Source: UBA5500 sp023622465 (GTDB taxonomy: Bacteria; Bacillota; UBA994; UBA5500). From it: a stretch of 5,926 nucleotides of DNA. This document shows positions 5,708 through 5,926 of this stretch, in pieces. The stretch lies in the NCBI GenBank assembly GCA_023622465.1, contig JAMNZE010000001.1:1-5926 (forward strand), written 5' to 3'. Every line of letters starts with the position of its first letter. Within the stretch, counting starts at the first letter, position 1. The notes below the pieces were generated by a model that was not told where the DNA came from, did not search any database, and saw only the letters and a list, made by a program, of their open reading frames with translations. The translations under genes and the position numbers were made by a program.

Positions 5708-5730
5708 AGTTGGCCAAAGGCCCATTCTAT

Positions 5731-5760
5731 TTGACTTACACCGAATCCCTTTTGTAGAAT
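5731..5760 (+). promoter_or_regulatory. Sigma-A-type promoter for wecB
   Basis: TTGACT (5731-5736) and TAGAAT (5755-5760) are separated by 18 bases, each one mismatch from consensus. The expected start is near 5767, giving a leader of about 30 bases. This makes wecB independent of the upp-comEB transcript and places the inverted repeats upstream of, not inside, the wecB mRNA leader. Confidence 0.7.
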
Positions 5761-5797
5761 GAAGGGCAAAGTAAGGAATTAGATCGGAGGAAACTTT

Positions 5798-5926
5798 ATG
5801 CTCCCTAAAGTGATGACTATTTTCGGCACCAGGCCCGAGGCCATCAAGATGGCTCCCCTAGTTAAGGCTTTGGAGGCCAGTCCGCATCTGCAGGCTATCA
5901 CTTGTGTTACTGCTCAGCATCGGGAG
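5798..5926 (+). CDS. wecB: UDP-N-acetylglucosamine 2-epimerase, N-terminal part
   Basis: The gene runs off the right edge; 43 residues are visible. They match the start of non-hydrolysing UDP-GlcNAc 2-epimerases: a first strand (VMTIFG) leading into GTRPEAIKMAPLV (residues 10-22), which forms the start of the GT-B-like N-terminal domain, and TAQHRE (38-43), corresponding to the family's TGQHREM. The enzyme converts UDP-GlcNAc to UDP-ManNAc in the cytoplasm for teichoic acid linkage units, capsule or other surface polysaccharides. ATG 5798 follows GGAGG at 5786-5790 with a 7-base gap. It has its own promoter. B. subtilis calls the equivalent gene mnaA. Completeness cannot be judged from the visible part. 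Confidence 0.93.
   Translation, partial: MLPKVMTIFGTRPEAIKMAPLVKALEASPHLQAITCVTAQHRE

Larger units (their letters stand above)
5478..5797. other. 320-base gap with several inverted repeats; no convincing gene
   Basis: The gap between the dCMP deaminase gene and wecB holds no recognised protein gene. From left to right it contains a bulged hairpin (5513-5532), a larger stem-loop (5535-5576), a perfect 11-bp hairpin (5599-5623), a short TCTAG/CTAGA hairpin (5623-5640, sharing one base with the previous one), a possible three-way junction (5650-5707), a small GGCC-AAA-GGCC hairpin (5712-5722), and then the wecB promoter and ribosome binding site. The order of hairpins would suit a structured RNA or an unusual 3' untranslated region. 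No known riboswitch or RNA family was recognised. Confidence 0.6.

Noticed and set aside
5680..5711. Direct repeat TTGGAGTT at 5680-5687 and 5704-5711
   Set aside because: Eight bases repeated once, with no third copy or regular spacing, is within chance and does not indicate an operator or array.
5712..5729. GGCC-AAA-GGCC hairpin followed by ATTCTATTTG as a terminator
   Set aside because: The stem is only four pairs and the following tract is a broken, weak T-run, so a terminator cannot be claimed.
5575..5769. A 64-codon minus-strand reading frame covering most of the comEB-wecB gap
   Set aside because: It starts with TTG, has no ribosome binding site on the minus strand, lies over the wecB promoter, and its translation resembles no family I know. 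A frame of this length is expected by chance.

Overview
The window looks like chromosomal DNA of a mid-GC Firmicute, most likely in class Clostridia. The evidence is the gene order (ywlC, ywlE, rpiB, ywlG, glyA, upp, a comEB-type dCMP deaminase, then wecB/mnaA), which matches the ywl-glyA-upp region of Bacillus and many Clostridia. Strong AGGAGG-type ribosome binding sites and TTG start codons in the first two full genes agree with this. No genus can be named from the sequence alone. All confident genes are on the + strand, and no mobile element, CRISPR array, tRNA or rRNA was seen.

Layout: (1) 1-168 is the C-terminal end of an EamA/DMT-type membrane transporter. (2) 245-1965 holds ywlC (threonylcarbamoyl-AMP synthase for tRNA t6A) and a ywlE-like low-molecular-weight phosphatase, probably from one promoter near 200. 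(3) A good sigma-A-type promoter at 1982-2011 precedes a tightly packed unit: rpiB, ywlG (UPF0340, unknown function) and glyA, in which each gene overlaps the next. A rho-independent terminator at 4314-4348 follows glyA. (4) upp and a dCMP deaminase gene (4378-5477) are 8 bp apart. (5) A 320-base gap (5478-5797) is rich in inverted repeats and has a clear promoter at its right end. (6) wecB starts at 5798 and runs off the window.

The central genes fit nucleotide and one-carbon supply. RpiB feeds ribose-5-phosphate and hence PRPP, GlyA makes glycine and methylene-tetrahydrofolate, Upp salvages uracil to UMP using PRPP, and dCMP deaminase makes dUMP, the substrate that thymidylate synthase methylates with methylene-tetrahydrofolate. 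The flanking genes serve tRNA modification, protein dephosphorylation and cell-surface sugar synthesis.

Most of the window is ordinary housekeeping sequence. Two things stand out. The YwlE-like phosphatase carries an insertion of about 78 residues, predicted to be coiled coil, just before its catalytic Asp loop. The comEB-wecB gap contains several well-formed hairpins and a possible three-way junction that could be an undescribed structured RNA, although this is not proven.
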